Origin: Aurantimonas endophytica
Lineage (GTDB): Bacteria; Pseudomonadota; Alphaproteobacteria; Rhizobiales; Rhizobiaceae
DNA: 64,000 bases
Reading direction: 5' to 3'
Assembly (NCBI RefSeq): GCF_014196845.1
Contig: NZ_JACIEM010000005.1
Span: 1 to 64,000 of the forward strand
This document shows positions 45,641 to 54,313 of this stretch, in pieces; positions within the stretch are counted from its first letter, which is position 1, and the number at the start of each line of letters is the position of its first letter. Under the pieces are notes generated by a model, which saw only the letters and a program-made list of their open reading frames with translations, had not been told where the DNA came from and did no database searches. A program made the translations under genes and the position numbers.

Positions 45641-46552
45641 ATGGCGTCAGTCGTCGACGGAGTTCTGCCGGATGCACGGTCGGTCGCGGGGCCGCCTGCG
45701 AAAGGCCCGTCGGCCTCGCTTGCCTGGCTCGGCATCGTCCCGTTCTTCCTTTTCGCGCTACTCTTCCTGGTCGGCCCGACGGTCTACCTGGTCTTCGGTG
45801 CCTTTCAGGATCCGACCGGGGCGCTGACGCTCGCCAATATCCATGGCCTGTTCACGCCGCAGATCATGGCGGCCTACTGGATCTCCATCAAGATCAGCGC
45901 CGCCTCGGCGGCGCTCGGGGCGCTGATCGGCTTCTTCATCGCCTATGCGATCGTCCATGGCGGACTGCCGGCCTGGATCCGCCCGACCATCCTCACCTTC
46001 TCCGGCGTCGCCTCGAACTTCGCCGGTATCCCGCTCGCCTTCGCGTTCCTGGCGACGCTCGGCCGGCTGGGCCTCGTCACGGTGTTCCTCAACGAGAGCT
46101 TCGGCATCAACATCTACCGGCTCGGCTTCAACCTCCTGTCGTTCTGGGGCCTGACGATCACCTATCTCTATTTCCAGATCCCGCTGATGGTGCTGATCAT
46201 CGCGCCGGCGCTGGACGGGCTGAAGAAGGAATGGCGCGAGGCCTCGTCGATCCTCGGCGCCACCAGCTGGCAGTATTGGCGGATGGTCGGGTTGCCGGTG
46301 CTGGCGCCCTCGATCCTCGGCTGCTTCCTGCTGCTCTTCGCCAACGCCTTCGGGGCGATCGCCACCGCCTATGCGCTGACCGGGTCGTCGCTCAACATCG
46401 TGCCGATCCTGCTCTACGCGCAGATCCGCGGCGACGTGCTCTACAACCCCAATCTCGGCTATGCGCTGGCCTTCGGGATGATCGTCATCACCGGCTGCTC
46501 GAACCTTCTTTATCTGTGGCTGCGGGCCCGCGCCGAGCGGTGGCAGCGATGA
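45641..46552 (+). CDS. ABC transporter permease 1 (PotB/PhnU-like)
   Basis: A 303-residue membrane subunit with six predicted helices (first LAWLGIVPFFLFALLFLVGPTVYLVFGAF). The ATPase-coupling EAA loop is KEWREASSILGATSWQYWRMVGLPVL near residue 190. It has a 27-residue polar N-terminal tail. It pairs with the next gene, whose ATG overlaps its stop (ATGA at 46549). The arrangement equals PotABCD-type importers for small charged molecules. Confidence 0.9.
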   Translation: MASVVDGVLPDARSVAGPPAKGPSASLAWLGIVPFFLFALLFLVGPTVYLVFGAFQDPTGALTLANIHGLFTPQIMAAYWISIKISAASAALGALIGFFIAYAIVHGGLPAWIRPTILTFSGVASNFAGIPLAFAFLATLGRLGLVTVFLNESFGINIYRLGFNLLSFWGLTITYLYFQIPLMVLIIAPALDGLKKEWREASSILGATSWQYWRMVGLPVLAPSILGCFLLLFANAFGAIATAYALTGSSLNIVPILLYAQIRGDVLYNPNLGYALAFGMIVITGCSNLLYLWLRARAERWQR

Positions 46553-47373
46553 AGGCCTCGACAGTCGGCCCCTATCTCGTCGTCCTGATCGGCGCGCTGT
46601 ATTTCCTGCTGCCGCTGGTCGCGACATTCGAGTTCTCGCTGTCGATGCTGCGCGGCATCTGGAGCTTCGAGGCCTATCGGGTGGTCTTCGCCGACCCGCG
46701 CTTCCGCGAAACGTTCCTGTTCTCGATCGTCGCGGCGTCGGCCACCATCGTGCTGGGGGCGCTGCTGGTCGTGCCGACCGCCTACTGGGTGCGGCTAAAA
46801 TTCCCCAAGCTGCGGCCGGTAGTCGAGTTCATCACGCTCTTACCGCTGGTGATCCCGCCCATCGTCCTCGTGTTCGGCTATCTGCGGCTCTACAATTCCT
46901 CCTCGTTCCTGCCCTTTACCGGTAGCGCCAACGGCACCAACCTCCTGCTCGTCTTCGGCTATGTGGTTCTGTCGCTGCCCTATATGTTCCGGGCGGTCGA
47001 TACCGGCATGGCGGCGATCGACATCCGCACGCTGACCGAGGCGGCCGAGAGCCTCGGGGCGAAGCGCAGCACCATCCTGTTCAAGATCATCCTGCCGAAC
47101 GTGCGGGCCGCGGTGCTGTCGGGCGCGTTCCTGACCTTTGCGATCGTCATCGGCGAGTTCGTGCTGGCGAGCCTGCTCAACCGTCCGGCCTTCGGTCCCT
47201 ATCTGGCGCTGGTCGGCGCCAACCGGGCCTACGAGCCGGCGGCGCTGGCGGTGATCGCCTTTGCCATCACCTGGGCCTGCATGGCGCTGATCCAGCTCTC
47301 CGGCCGCAAGGCGACCGGCGGGCGCCGCTTGCCCCGTTCCCTGTTCACCCTGTCCAGGCGTGCCGCAAGATGA
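46549..47373 (+). CDS. ABC transporter permease 2 (PotC/PhnV-like)
   Basis: A 274-residue second permease with six helices (STVGPYLVVLIGALYFLLPLV first). Its coupling motif is LTEAAESLGAKRSTILFKIILPNVRAA near residue 165. The start at 46549 overlaps the previous stop, and its own stop overlaps the ATPase start at 47370, so all three are translationally coupled. A longer open frame to the left is only read-through of permease 1 in another frame. Confidence 0.9.
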   Translation: MKASTVGPYLVVLIGALYFLLPLVATFEFSLSMLRGIWSFEAYRVVFADPRFRETFLFSIVAASATIVLGALLVVPTAYWVRLKFPKLRPVVEFITLLPLVIPPIVLVFGYLRLYNSSSFLPFTGSANGTNLLLVFGYVVLSLPYMFRAVDTGMAAIDIRTLTEAAESLGAKRSTILFKIILPNVRAAVLSGAFLTFAIVIGEFVLASLLNRPAFGPYLALVGANRAYEPAALAVIAFAITWACMALIQLSGRKATGGRRLPRSLFTLSRRAAR

Positions 47374-48455
47374 GCTTTCTCGACATTTCCGGCGTCACCA
47401 AGAGCTTCGGCCCCAACACGGTGGTGCACGGCTTCGACCTTGCCATCCAGAAGGGCGAGTTCGTCTCCTTTCTCGGGCCCTCCGGCTGCGGCAAGACGAC
47501 GATGCTGCGGATGGTCGCTGGTTTCGAGATCCCGAGTTCCGGGACGATCCGCATCGACGGCGAGGACGTCACGCACCAGCAGCCGAACCGCCGGCGGATC
47601 GGCATGGTGTTCCAGGCCTATGCGCTGTTTCCCAATCTCTCGGTCGCCGACAATGTCGCGTTCGGGCTGAAGGTCGCCGGCAAGCCGAAAAGCGAGATTG
47701 CGCCGCGGGTCGAGGAGATGCTGCAGCTGATCAAGCTGCCGCATCTCGCCGACCGCTATCCCTACCAGCTCTCCGGTGGCCAGCAGCAGCGCGTGGCACT
47801 GGCGCGGGCGCTGGCGCCGAGCCCGCGGGTGCTGCTGCTCGACGAGCCGCTCTCGGCGCTGGACGCCAAGATCCGCCTGTCGCTGCGCGAGGAGATCCGC
47901 GCCCTGCAGCGCGAGCTCGGGATCACCACGATCTTCGTCACCCACGACCAGGAAGAGGCGCTGTCGATGTCCGACCGCATCGTGGTGATGAGCGAGGGCC
48001 GGATCGAGCAGTGCGGCGCGCCGTTCGAGATCTACAACCGGCCGAACAACCGCTTCGTCGCCGGCTTCGTCGGCACGCTCAGCCTGATCGAGGGGGTGCG
48101 GACGGCCGGCGGCAGCGTGACGGTGGACGGCAGTCCGGTGACGCTCGCCGAGCCGAGCCCTGGGGCCACCGGCTCGCCGGTTACGCTGGCGCTGCGGCCG
48201 GAGGCGGTGAAGCTCGAGCCGTCGCCGGAGCGGATCAACCGGCTCAGTGGCCGCGTCGAGGACGCGCATTTCCTCGGCTCGGTGGTACGGCTGCGTCTCT
48301 CCGTCGCCGGCGGCACGATCCTCGCCGACACGTTCAACCGCCCGACCTCGCCGCCGCCCGTCCGAGGCGCGGTCGTCGATCTGTTCTTCTCGCCGCACGA
48401 CGTCTTCGCGCTGCAGCCGGGCGCGGCGCCGGCGACGATGGCGGCGGTGGCCTGA
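47370..48455 (+). CDS. ABC transporter ATP-binding protein
   Basis: This 361-residue ATPase of the PotA/CysA type energises the importer. Walker A is GPSGCGKTT at residues 36-44; the Q-loop VFQAYALFPNLSV, signature LSGGQQQRVALARALA, Walker B VLLLDEPLSALD and His switch VTHDQEEALSM follow. A C-terminal TOBE domain (TLALRPEAVKLEP) ends the protein. It closes the four-gene operon and converges on purU 31 bases away. Confidence 0.93.
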   Translation: MSFLDISGVTKSFGPNTVVHGFDLAIQKGEFVSFLGPSGCGKTTMLRMVAGFEIPSSGTIRIDGEDVTHQQPNRRRIGMVFQAYALFPNLSVADNVAFGLKVAGKPKSEIAPRVEEMLQLIKLPHLADRYPYQLSGGQQQRVALARALAPSPRVLLLDEPLSALDAKIRLSLREEIRALQRELGITTIFVTHDQEEALSMSDRIVVMSEGRIEQCGAPFEIYNRPNNRFVAGFVGTLSLIEGVRTAGGSVTVDGSPVTLAEPSPGATGSPVTLALRPEAVKLEPSPERINRLSGRVEDAHFLGSVVRLRLSVAGGTILADTFNRPTSPPPVRGAVVDLFFSPHDVFALQPGAAPATMAAVA

Positions 48456-48485
48456 GCCGAGCTGCCGTACTGAGCGGCGGGGCGG

Positions 48486-49340
48486 CTACTGAAACACCAC
48501 CGTGCGGTGGCCGTTGATCATCACCCGCTGCTCCAGATGCATCTTCACCGCACGCGCGAGGACGCGGCTTTCGACGTCCCGGCCGACGGCGACGAGATCG
48601 TCCGGCGACATCGCATGCGTCACCCGCTCGGTTTCCTGCTCGATGATCGGGCCCTCGTCGAGATCGGCGGTGACGTAGTGCGCCGTCGCGCCGATCAGCT
48701 TGACGCCGCGTTCGTGCGCCTGGTGATAGGGCTTGGCGCCCTTGAAGCTCGGCAGGAACGAGTGGTGGATGTTGATGATCTTGCCGGAGAGACGGCGGGA
48801 GAGATTGTCCGACAGGACCTGCATGTAGCGGGCGAGCACGACGAGATCGGCATCGCTCTCGCGCACCAGAGTCAGGAGCTTCTCTTCCTGATCGGCCTTG
48901 GTCTCGCGCGTCACCGGCCAGTGATGGAACGGCACGCCTTCGTACTCGGCGGTGCGGCGCGAATCCTCGTGGTTGGAGACGATGGCGACGATCTCGGCGC
49001 GCAGCCAGCCGACCCGGATCTGGTAGAGGAGGTGCAGCAGCGCGTGGTCGAATTTCGAGACCATCAGCACGATCCGCGGCACGCGCGACAGGTCGGCAAT
49101 CGTGGTCTTAAGGTCGAAGCGAGAGACGACCGGCGCGAGCTGCCGCTCCAGCGCGTCGCGCTGCGTTCCCGCCGGCGCGGTGAAGGCGATGCGCAGGAAG
49201 AACCGGTCGCTCTGCCGGTCCCAGAACTGGGCGCTCTCGGCAATGTTCGCGCCCGCGTCGGCAAGTTCGGTCGTCACCGCGGCGACGATGCCGGGCTGGT
49301 CCTTCGAGGCGAGCGTCAGGATGAAAGCGTTGTCGGTCAT
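48486..49340 (-). CDS. purU: Formyltetrahydrofolate deformylase PurU
   Basis: It hydrolyses 10-formyltetrahydrofolate to formate and tetrahydrofolate, balancing one-carbon units against glycine and methionine. The 284 residues comprise an N-terminal ACT domain (about 5-80, FILTLASKDQPGIVAAVTTEL) and a formyltransferase-type catalytic domain with the Asn-His-Asp set in KIINIHHSFLPSF and GATAHYVTADLDEGPII. Length matches E. coli PurU (280). It is monocistronic. No riboswitch was seen in the 290-base upstream interval. It converges on the ABC ATPase gene. Confidence 0.95.
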   Translation of the reverse strand: MTDNAFILTLASKDQPGIVAAVTTELADAGANIAESAQFWDRQSDRFFLRIAFTAPAGTQRDALERQLAPVVSRFDLKTTIADLSRVPRIVLMVSKFDHALLHLLYQIRVGWLRAEIVAIVSNHEDSRRTAEYEGVPFHHWPVTRETKADQEEKLLTLVRESDADLVVLARYMQVLSDNLSRRLSGKIINIHHSFLPSFKGAKPYHQAHERGVKLIGATAHYVTADLDEGPIIEQETERVTHAMSPDDLVAVGRDVESRVLARAVKMHLEQRVMINGHRTVVFQ

Positions 49341-49574
49341 GGCAGGCCTGTCGGTCTCGTCTGCAGGGCAGGGCGATCACCGCCGCCGGCTTGTGCCGGC
49401 AAGCGAATCGCGCTGGTTGCCGCAGCATAGGCGGTGCACTGCAGCAAAGCATCGTGCGGCTGCGACACGGCGCTGCGCAGGCCGGACAGCGACTCGGGCC
49501 GACGCAATGTCAGTCGAATTGTGCTCGCCGGGGCACAGGGAGCGTTAAGCAAGCCTGAAGGGGATGCTGTCAGT

Positions 49575-49604
49575 TTGACAGGCCAAGCCGGGCGCGCCTA
49601 GCTC
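49575..49604 (+). promoter_or_regulatory. Probable promoter of the DD-carboxypeptidase gene
   Basis: A perfect TTGACA (49575-49580) is followed after 18 bases by TAGCTC (49599-49604). RNA would start near 49612, 19 bases before the GTG start codon. Confidence 0.5.
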
Positions 49605-49630
49605 ATTGAAACCACACCGAGGTTCGCCCC

Positions 49631-50584
49631 GTGAACGGAAACCGCTTTCGCCGGTTCTGCCTGATCGACGCCCCCAAGGCTGCGGTCGTCGCCTTCCTCG
49701 CCTTGTCGCTCGTCGCCTGCCGGTCGACGGAGCTGACCTCGGCGGGGCTGCTGCCCTATGCCTCGACGTCGGCGACCGACATCGCCCTCGGCGAGCCGGA
49801 GATTCGTGGTGTCTCGACGCTCGTGCTCGACTATCAGAGCGGCCGGACGCTCTATGCCGACGCCGAGGACGGGCTGCGCTATCCGGCGTCGCTGACCAAG
49901 ATGATGACGCTGTATCTGCTGTTCGAGACGGTGGCGAGCGGCAAGCTGTCGCTCGGGAGCGAACTCGTCGTCAGCGAAAACGCGGCCGCGCAGGTGCCGT
50001 CGAAGCTGGGGCTGAAGCCCGGGTCGACGATCCGCGTCGCCGATGCGGCGCAGGCGCTGGCGGTGAAATCCGCGAACGACGTCGCGACGACGATCGCCGA
50101 AAATCTCGGCGGCTCGGAGCCCGCCTTCGCCGCGGCGATGACAGCCAAGGCCCGCTCGCTCGGCATGCGGCACACCCGCTTCGTCAACGCCTCCGGCCTG
50201 CCGGATCCGCGCCAGGTCTCGACGGCGCGTGACCTCGCGACGCTCGCCCGCGCTCTGCTGGCGCGTTTCCCGGCCTATGCGCCGATGTTCTCGAAGACCG
50301 GCTTCGACTACGGCGGCCGCCACTACACCGCGACCAACAAGCTGCTCGGGAAGGTGCCGGGCGTCGACGGCCTGAAAACCGGTTACATCCGCGACTCCGG
50401 GTTCCACCTCATCGCGACCGCGACGCGGGGCGGACATCGCATTCTCGTCGTCGTCATGGGTGGCCGCTCCGGCCGCGAACGGGATGCGTATGTCACCGAA
50501 CTGATCGATCGCTATCTCGGCGCGGCACCGATTGTGGCGTTCTCGGGCGCGCCGTCGTACGCGCCCGGCATCACGGTCGAATAG
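49631..50584 (+). CDS. D-alanyl-D-alanine carboxypeptidase, lipoprotein type
   Basis: This 317-residue low-molecular-weight penicillin-binding protein trims pentapeptides of peptidoglycan. It shows S-x-x-K (YPASLTKMMTLY, Ser87/Lys90), S-x-N (VKSANDVAT) and K-T-G (VDGLKTGYIRD). A lipobox (LSLVAC, Cys30) follows a basic N-terminus, so it is probably lipid-anchored in the periplasm. The C-terminal beta domain of DacA types is missing. The start is GTG at 49631 with GAGG eight bases upstream. It is monocistronic with its own TTGACA promoter and converges on the FAD oxidoreductase. Confidence 0.9.
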   Translation: MNGNRFRRFCLIDAPKAAVVAFLALSLVACRSTELTSAGLLPYASTSATDIALGEPEIRGVSTLVLDYQSGRTLYADAEDGLRYPASLTKMMTLYLLFETVASGKLSLGSELVVSENAAAQVPSKLGLKPGSTIRVADAAQALAVKSANDVATTIAENLGGSEPAFAAAMTAKARSLGMRHTRFVNASGLPDPRQVSTARDLATLARALLARFPAYAPMFSKTGFDYGGRHYTATNKLLGKVPGVDGLKTGYIRDSGFHLIATATRGGHRILVVVMGGRSGRERDAYVTELIDRYLGAAPIVAFSGAPSYAPGITVE

Positions 50585-50591
50585 GCCGGGA

Positions 50592-51734
50592 CTATAACGA
50601 GGCGCGGCGCGCGACCGCATTGTAACCGTCGACGAAGCGGCGGTCGTTCCAGTCCTTCCAGCGCCAGACCCAGTGTCCCTCGAGGGAGAGTCCCCATTTG
50701 TCGGCGACGGCGCGCCCGTCGGCGGTCGACAGCAGCGTCAACCAGTGGCGCTGTGGCCGGTAGGGCTCGAGCGGCGTTGCCTCCAGGGCGTGGCGGATGT
50801 TGCGCGCCAGCACCGCGCCCTGCCGGACGGCGAAGACCCCGGCCTTGGGCCGCGGATCGGGCAGGGCGGCGATGTCGCCGGCGGCGAAGACCGCGGGGTG
50901 CGAGAGCGAGCGCAGCGTCGCATCGACGGCGATGAAGCCACTCGCGTCCAGCGCCAGGCCGGTGCCGCGCAGCCAGGGCGCCGCCGCGCTCTCGGTGGCC
51001 CAGAGCACGGTGTCGGCCCGGATGCGACGGCCGTCGGCGGCACGGAGTTCGCCATGCTCGAAGCCCGTCACATCGAAGCCGGTTTCAAGCCGGATGCCCT
51101 TGTCCGCGAGCGCGCGGGCCAGTCGCCGGCGGGTCCGGAGGCTGCGTTCGCACAGGATCTCCGGGTCCCGTCCCGCCAGGACGATCGTCGCTCCGCGGCC
51201 GTCTCCCACCCCTTGCAGGCGTCGGGCGAGGGCGAAGGCAAGCTCGACGCCGGCTGGCCCGGTCCCGACGATCGCGACCGTGAAGTCGTCGCTGCTGCCG
51301 GCGGCTGCCGCTCCGCCGAGCGCATCCAGCCGGTCGACGAAATCGCCGATCGGTTTGACCGGGATCCCGGCCGCGTCCGGCGCGCGATTGGGCACCGAGC
51401 CGATATCGATCGACAACAGGTCGTAGCCGAGCTCGCCCTGGCCACGCACCGAGAGCGTTCTCGCCTGCGGGTCGAGGCCGATGGCCTCGCCGCGCAGCAG
51501 CGTCGCGCCGGCGTAGCGCGCCAGGCCGGCCGCATCGATCAGCAGCTCGTCATAGTCGTAAAGGCGGGCGACGAAGCCGGGCAGCATGCCCGAATAGGGC
51601 GTGCGGACGTCGCGCGTCACCAGAGACAGCCGGACGCCGGGCATCGGTCGCTCGCCGAAGGCCTTCAGCACCGCCACATGCGCGTGGCCGGCGCCCAGCA
51701 GGACGACATGGCGGTCAGGAGCGGGTGGGGACAG
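50592..51734 (-). CDS. FAD-dependent pyridine nucleotide oxidoreductase, apparent CTG start
   Basis: About 380 residues, NDH-2/SelD-N-terminal-like. The coding frame includes a proper FAD motif (HVVLLGAGHAHVAVLKAFG) that lies upstream of the first ATG/GTG/TTG-type start at 51677. The only start-like codon giving a whole domain is CTG at 51734, with GAGGAA six bases before it (peptide MSPPAPDRHVVLL...). Other motifs are TPYSGMLPGFVARLY, the NAD(P)-binding VAIVGTGPAGVELAFALARRL and the FAD-contact VFAAGDIAALPDPRPKAGV. A sequencing error upstream is the alternative. The protein is probably a membrane-associated dehydrogenase; its electron acceptor is unknown. Confidence 0.8.
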   Translation of the reverse strand: MSPPAPDRHVVLLGAGHAHVAVLKAFGERPMPGVRLSLVTRDVRTPYSGMLPGFVARLYDYDELLIDAAGLARYAGATLLRGEAIGLDPQARTLSVRGQGELGYDLLSIDIGSVPNRAPDAAGIPVKPIGDFVDRLDALGGAAAAGSSDDFTVAIVGTGPAGVELAFALARRLQGVGDGRGATIVLAGRDPEILCERSLRTRRRLARALADKGIRLETGFDVTGFEHGELRAADGRRIRADTVLWATESAAAPWLRGTGLALDASGFIAVDATLRSLSHPAVFAAGDIAALPDPRPKAGVFAVRQGAVLARNIRHALEATPLEPYRPQRHWLTLLSTADGRAVADKWGLSLEGHWVWRWKDWNDRRFVDGYNAVARRASL

Positions 51735-51831
51735 TTCGGTTTCCTCGTCGGTGGCGGGCAGATGGGCTCTCCCATCTCGTCGACCCTTAGATAGGAGCGG
51801 ATGCGGCTCGTTCAGGACGCGGGGTGGCGTG

Positions 51832-53691
51832 TCAGGCGAGCGACCCGTCGGAGTCGCGATTCCCGCCGAGCCAGAGCGCGACCGTGACTGGCTGCCGCCG
51901 GCCCCGGATCTCGATCAGTTGGACCGAGTCCGGCTCGCCGAAGCCGGCCCGATCCTTGTCCAGCGTATCGAGAAGCTCCGCCGACACGGCCAGCGTCGCG
52001 CCATGCGCCTTGGCGACTTCCGTCAGCCGGCTCGCGACATTGACGTTGTCGCCGCTGACGGTGATCTGCTGGTGGGCGTCGTGGCCGAGCCGGGAGAGCA
52101 CGACGGTGCCGTAGTGCAGGCCCACCCGGACCCCGATCCCATGGGAGACGCCCGCCGCCGTGCGCAGCCAAGTGCCGACGCGCCGCGTCAGTGCGAAGGC
52201 GGCGGCGAGCGCCTGCGAGGTGGTGTCCGGCGCGGCATCCGGCACGCCGAACACCGTCATCGCGCCGTCGCCCATGAAGTTCAGCACCACGCCCTGACGG
52301 GCTGCGGTCTCCTCGACGACGATCGTATGGAACTCCTTCAAGAAGGCGCGCGTGCGCAGCGGGCCGAGTTCCTCGCTGCGGGTGGTGAAGCCGGACAGGT
52401 CGATGAAGAGGATCGCCGCCGGTTGCTCGATCGGCTCTCGCAGGAACTGCGGATCACGGGCGATGCGCCGGGCGAGCGCCGGCGGCTGGAAACGGCGGAG
52501 GCTTCGCTCGGCCTCTTCGAGCCGGCGCGTCACGCGGCGTTCGTGCATCTGGCGCGCCAGGACGGCGATGCCGATCGGCGGCAGCGCGGCTGCGAGCGGC
52601 AGCCCGGCGCTCAGCCAGAGACCCTCACCGAGAAGCACGAAGGTTGCGGCGATCCAGAGGAGAAGGGCGCTCGCCGCGATGACCAGCCCTGCGGTGAGCG
52701 GCAGCAGCGAGACCAGCGCCACGCCGCCGACCGAGAGGACCAGCGCGGCCGCAGCGTCGATCCGGCGGATCGCCACGTCCCGCACGAGGGCGGTGCCATC
52801 GAGGAGGTTGGCGATGCCGGTCGCCAGGATCTCGACGCCGGGCGTGACCGGATCGAACGGCGTGGCGAACGTATCGCCGACCGCCGTCGCGGAGACGCCA
52901 AGGAGCGCGAGGCGACCCCCGAGTGCCCGGCCGTTTCCCGCCAGCACATCGGCCGCGCTGACGGTTCCGATGCTGCGCGCCGGGCCATGGATGCGAAGCG
53001 GAAGGTTCCAGCCAAGATCCAGCGGCACGACGGAGCCGGCCGTCGTGACCCCGTCGCGGCCGAGCACCGGGTCGATGCCGTCGTAGAGCCCGACCGCCCG
53101 CAGCGCGAAGCCCGGCATCGGGCCGCGCGAGGTTTGGAAGAGGAGGGGAAGGTGGCGCGGCGTGCCGGCGGCATCGGTGGAGACATTAGCGAATCCGACC
53201 GACGCCGCGGCGGTGAAGGCAGGCAGCGGCCACAGCTCGTCTGCCGTTGCCGGAAAGGCGCCGGCCGCCGCGTCGCTGCGGTCGAACCGGCCGGCGGCGG
53301 CGATGACGGTCGGGATGCTCGCGAGCGCCTCCGCCAATGCGGCATCATCCTGCGGCGTGGTCGGATCGACCAGCAGGAGATCGATGGCGAGCGCGCGGGC
53401 GCCGGCGGCATCGATGGCGCGCACGAGAGCGGCGAGCCGGCTGCGAGGCAGCGGATAGCCGCCTTCCGAGGCCACGGTCGCATCATCGATGGCGACGATG
53501 GCGACATTGGCGGGCGGCGGCAGCGGCCCGGCGACGAGCAGCCGGAGATCGGTCAGCGGCTCCTCGATGCGGTCGACCAGGCTGCGTTCACCCGCAAGAT
53601 GCATGGCGGCGAGCCAGCCTGACCAGGCGATGGTGGCAAGGACGGCGACGGCGGTCCACAGGAGGTATCCGGCGGGCCGCCGCAGGATCAT
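51832..53691 (-). CDS. CHASE2-domain class III adenylate/guanylate cyclase
   Basis: A 619-residue signalling enzyme. Helix 1 (GYLLWTAVAVLATIAWSGWLAA) leads to an extracytoplasmic CHASE2 sensor (about 45-300, VAIVAIDDATVASEGGYPLPR). About three membrane helices follow (about 325-400), then the catalytic domain (about 430-600). Its metal Asp residues are in ILFIDLSGFTTRSEELG and NFMGDGAMTVFG, and the transition-state Asn/Arg in VSGDNVNVASRLTEV, so it should be active. Its ATG overlaps the stop of the FecR-domain gene (ATGA at 53691). The pair is a known sensing arrangement; the signal is unknown. An open-frame extension to 54210 is only overlap with that gene. Confidence 0.9.
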   Translation of the reverse strand: MILRRPAGYLLWTAVAVLATIAWSGWLAAMHLAGERSLVDRIEEPLTDLRLLVAGPLPPPANVAIVAIDDATVASEGGYPLPRSRLAALVRAIDAAGARALAIDLLLVDPTTPQDDAALAEALASIPTVIAAAGRFDRSDAAAGAFPATADELWPLPAFTAAASVGFANVSTDAAGTPRHLPLLFQTSRGPMPGFALRAVGLYDGIDPVLGRDGVTTAGSVVPLDLGWNLPLRIHGPARSIGTVSAADVLAGNGRALGGRLALLGVSATAVGDTFATPFDPVTPGVEILATGIANLLDGTALVRDVAIRRIDAAAALVLSVGGVALVSLLPLTAGLVIAASALLLWIAATFVLLGEGLWLSAGLPLAAALPPIGIAVLARQMHERRVTRRLEEAERSLRRFQPPALARRIARDPQFLREPIEQPAAILFIDLSGFTTRSEELGPLRTRAFLKEFHTIVVEETAARQGVVLNFMGDGAMTVFGVPDAAPDTTSQALAAAFALTRRVGTWLRTAAGVSHGIGVRVGLHYGTVVLSRLGHDAHQQITVSGDNVNVASRLTEVAKAHGATLAVSAELLDTLDKDRAGFGEPDSVQLIEIRGRRQPVTVALWLGGNRDSDGSLA

Positions 53692-54200
53692 CGCCCGAAG
53701 CGGGCCAGGAGCCGCGCGACCCGCTCCTGCGGCCAGCGGCGCACGACGAGCGGCTCGCCCGGGCGGACGTCGACGCCCTCGCCGGGGCCGAGCGTCACGA
53801 CGCCGGGACCCTGGCGCGCGGCGACCTGCACCGCGCCTCGCGAGACGAACACCGCCGTGGTGTCGGTCTCGACATCCACGGCGTAGACGGTGCCGCGCAC
53901 CGAGGCGATGGCGTGCGGCGTCAGGATCTGGAAGCTGCGGGCCGGTGTCAGATCGATCAGCACAGCGCGGCCGGTCAAAGCGACGCTGGTGGGGGCGGCG
54001 TTCGCGGCCGGCGCCCGGATGGTGATGTCGGCGGCGGCCTCCGCCTCGATCACCAGTCCGCCCGGACAACGGATCGTTTCGCGGGGCGGATTGCCCAGCG
54101 TGGATGAGGTGCAGGCCGCGGCCTGCTGGGCTGTCGCCGCCCCGACCGACAGGCAGACGAAGGCGAGGCTCGCCACAATCTTGGCCGCAAATCCCGACAT
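53688..54200 (-). CDS. FecR-domain periplasmic protein
   Basis: A 170-residue exported protein. The signal peptide (KIVASLAFVCLSVGAATAQ) is followed by a CTSSTLGNPPRETIRCPGG segment with two Cys residues that may bridge. The FecR domain follows: TGRAVLIDLTPARSFQILTPHAIASVRGTVYAVDVE, then VSRGAVQVAARQGPGVVTLGPGEGVDV. GAGGAG precedes the ATG at 54200. It is translationally coupled to the CHASE2 cyclase, suggesting that this protein presents a periplasmic signal to CHASE2. No TonB receptor or sigma factor is nearby, unlike iron-type FecR. Confidence 0.86.
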   Translation of the reverse strand: MSGFAAKIVASLAFVCLSVGAATAQQAAACTSSTLGNPPRETIRCPGGLVIEAEAAADITIRAPAANAAPTSVALTGRAVLIDLTPARSFQILTPHAIASVRGTVYAVDVETDTTAVFVSRGAVQVAARQGPGVVTLGPGEGVDVRPGEPLVVRRWPQERVARLLARFGR

Positions 54201-54313
54201 CACGCGTCACTCCTCGAACCCGACAGCCATCCTGTTAATTGGCTGCCACTCGACTAACCCTATGCGCCTGCTTCGCGCGACATTCGACGGTTGCGTGCCG
54301 CCCGGCGGACGCT

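Noticed and set aside
51832-54210. 792-residue version of the cyclase
   Set aside because: The N-terminal 170 residues are the FecR-domain gene read in another frame. The true ATG at 53691 overlaps the FecR stop.
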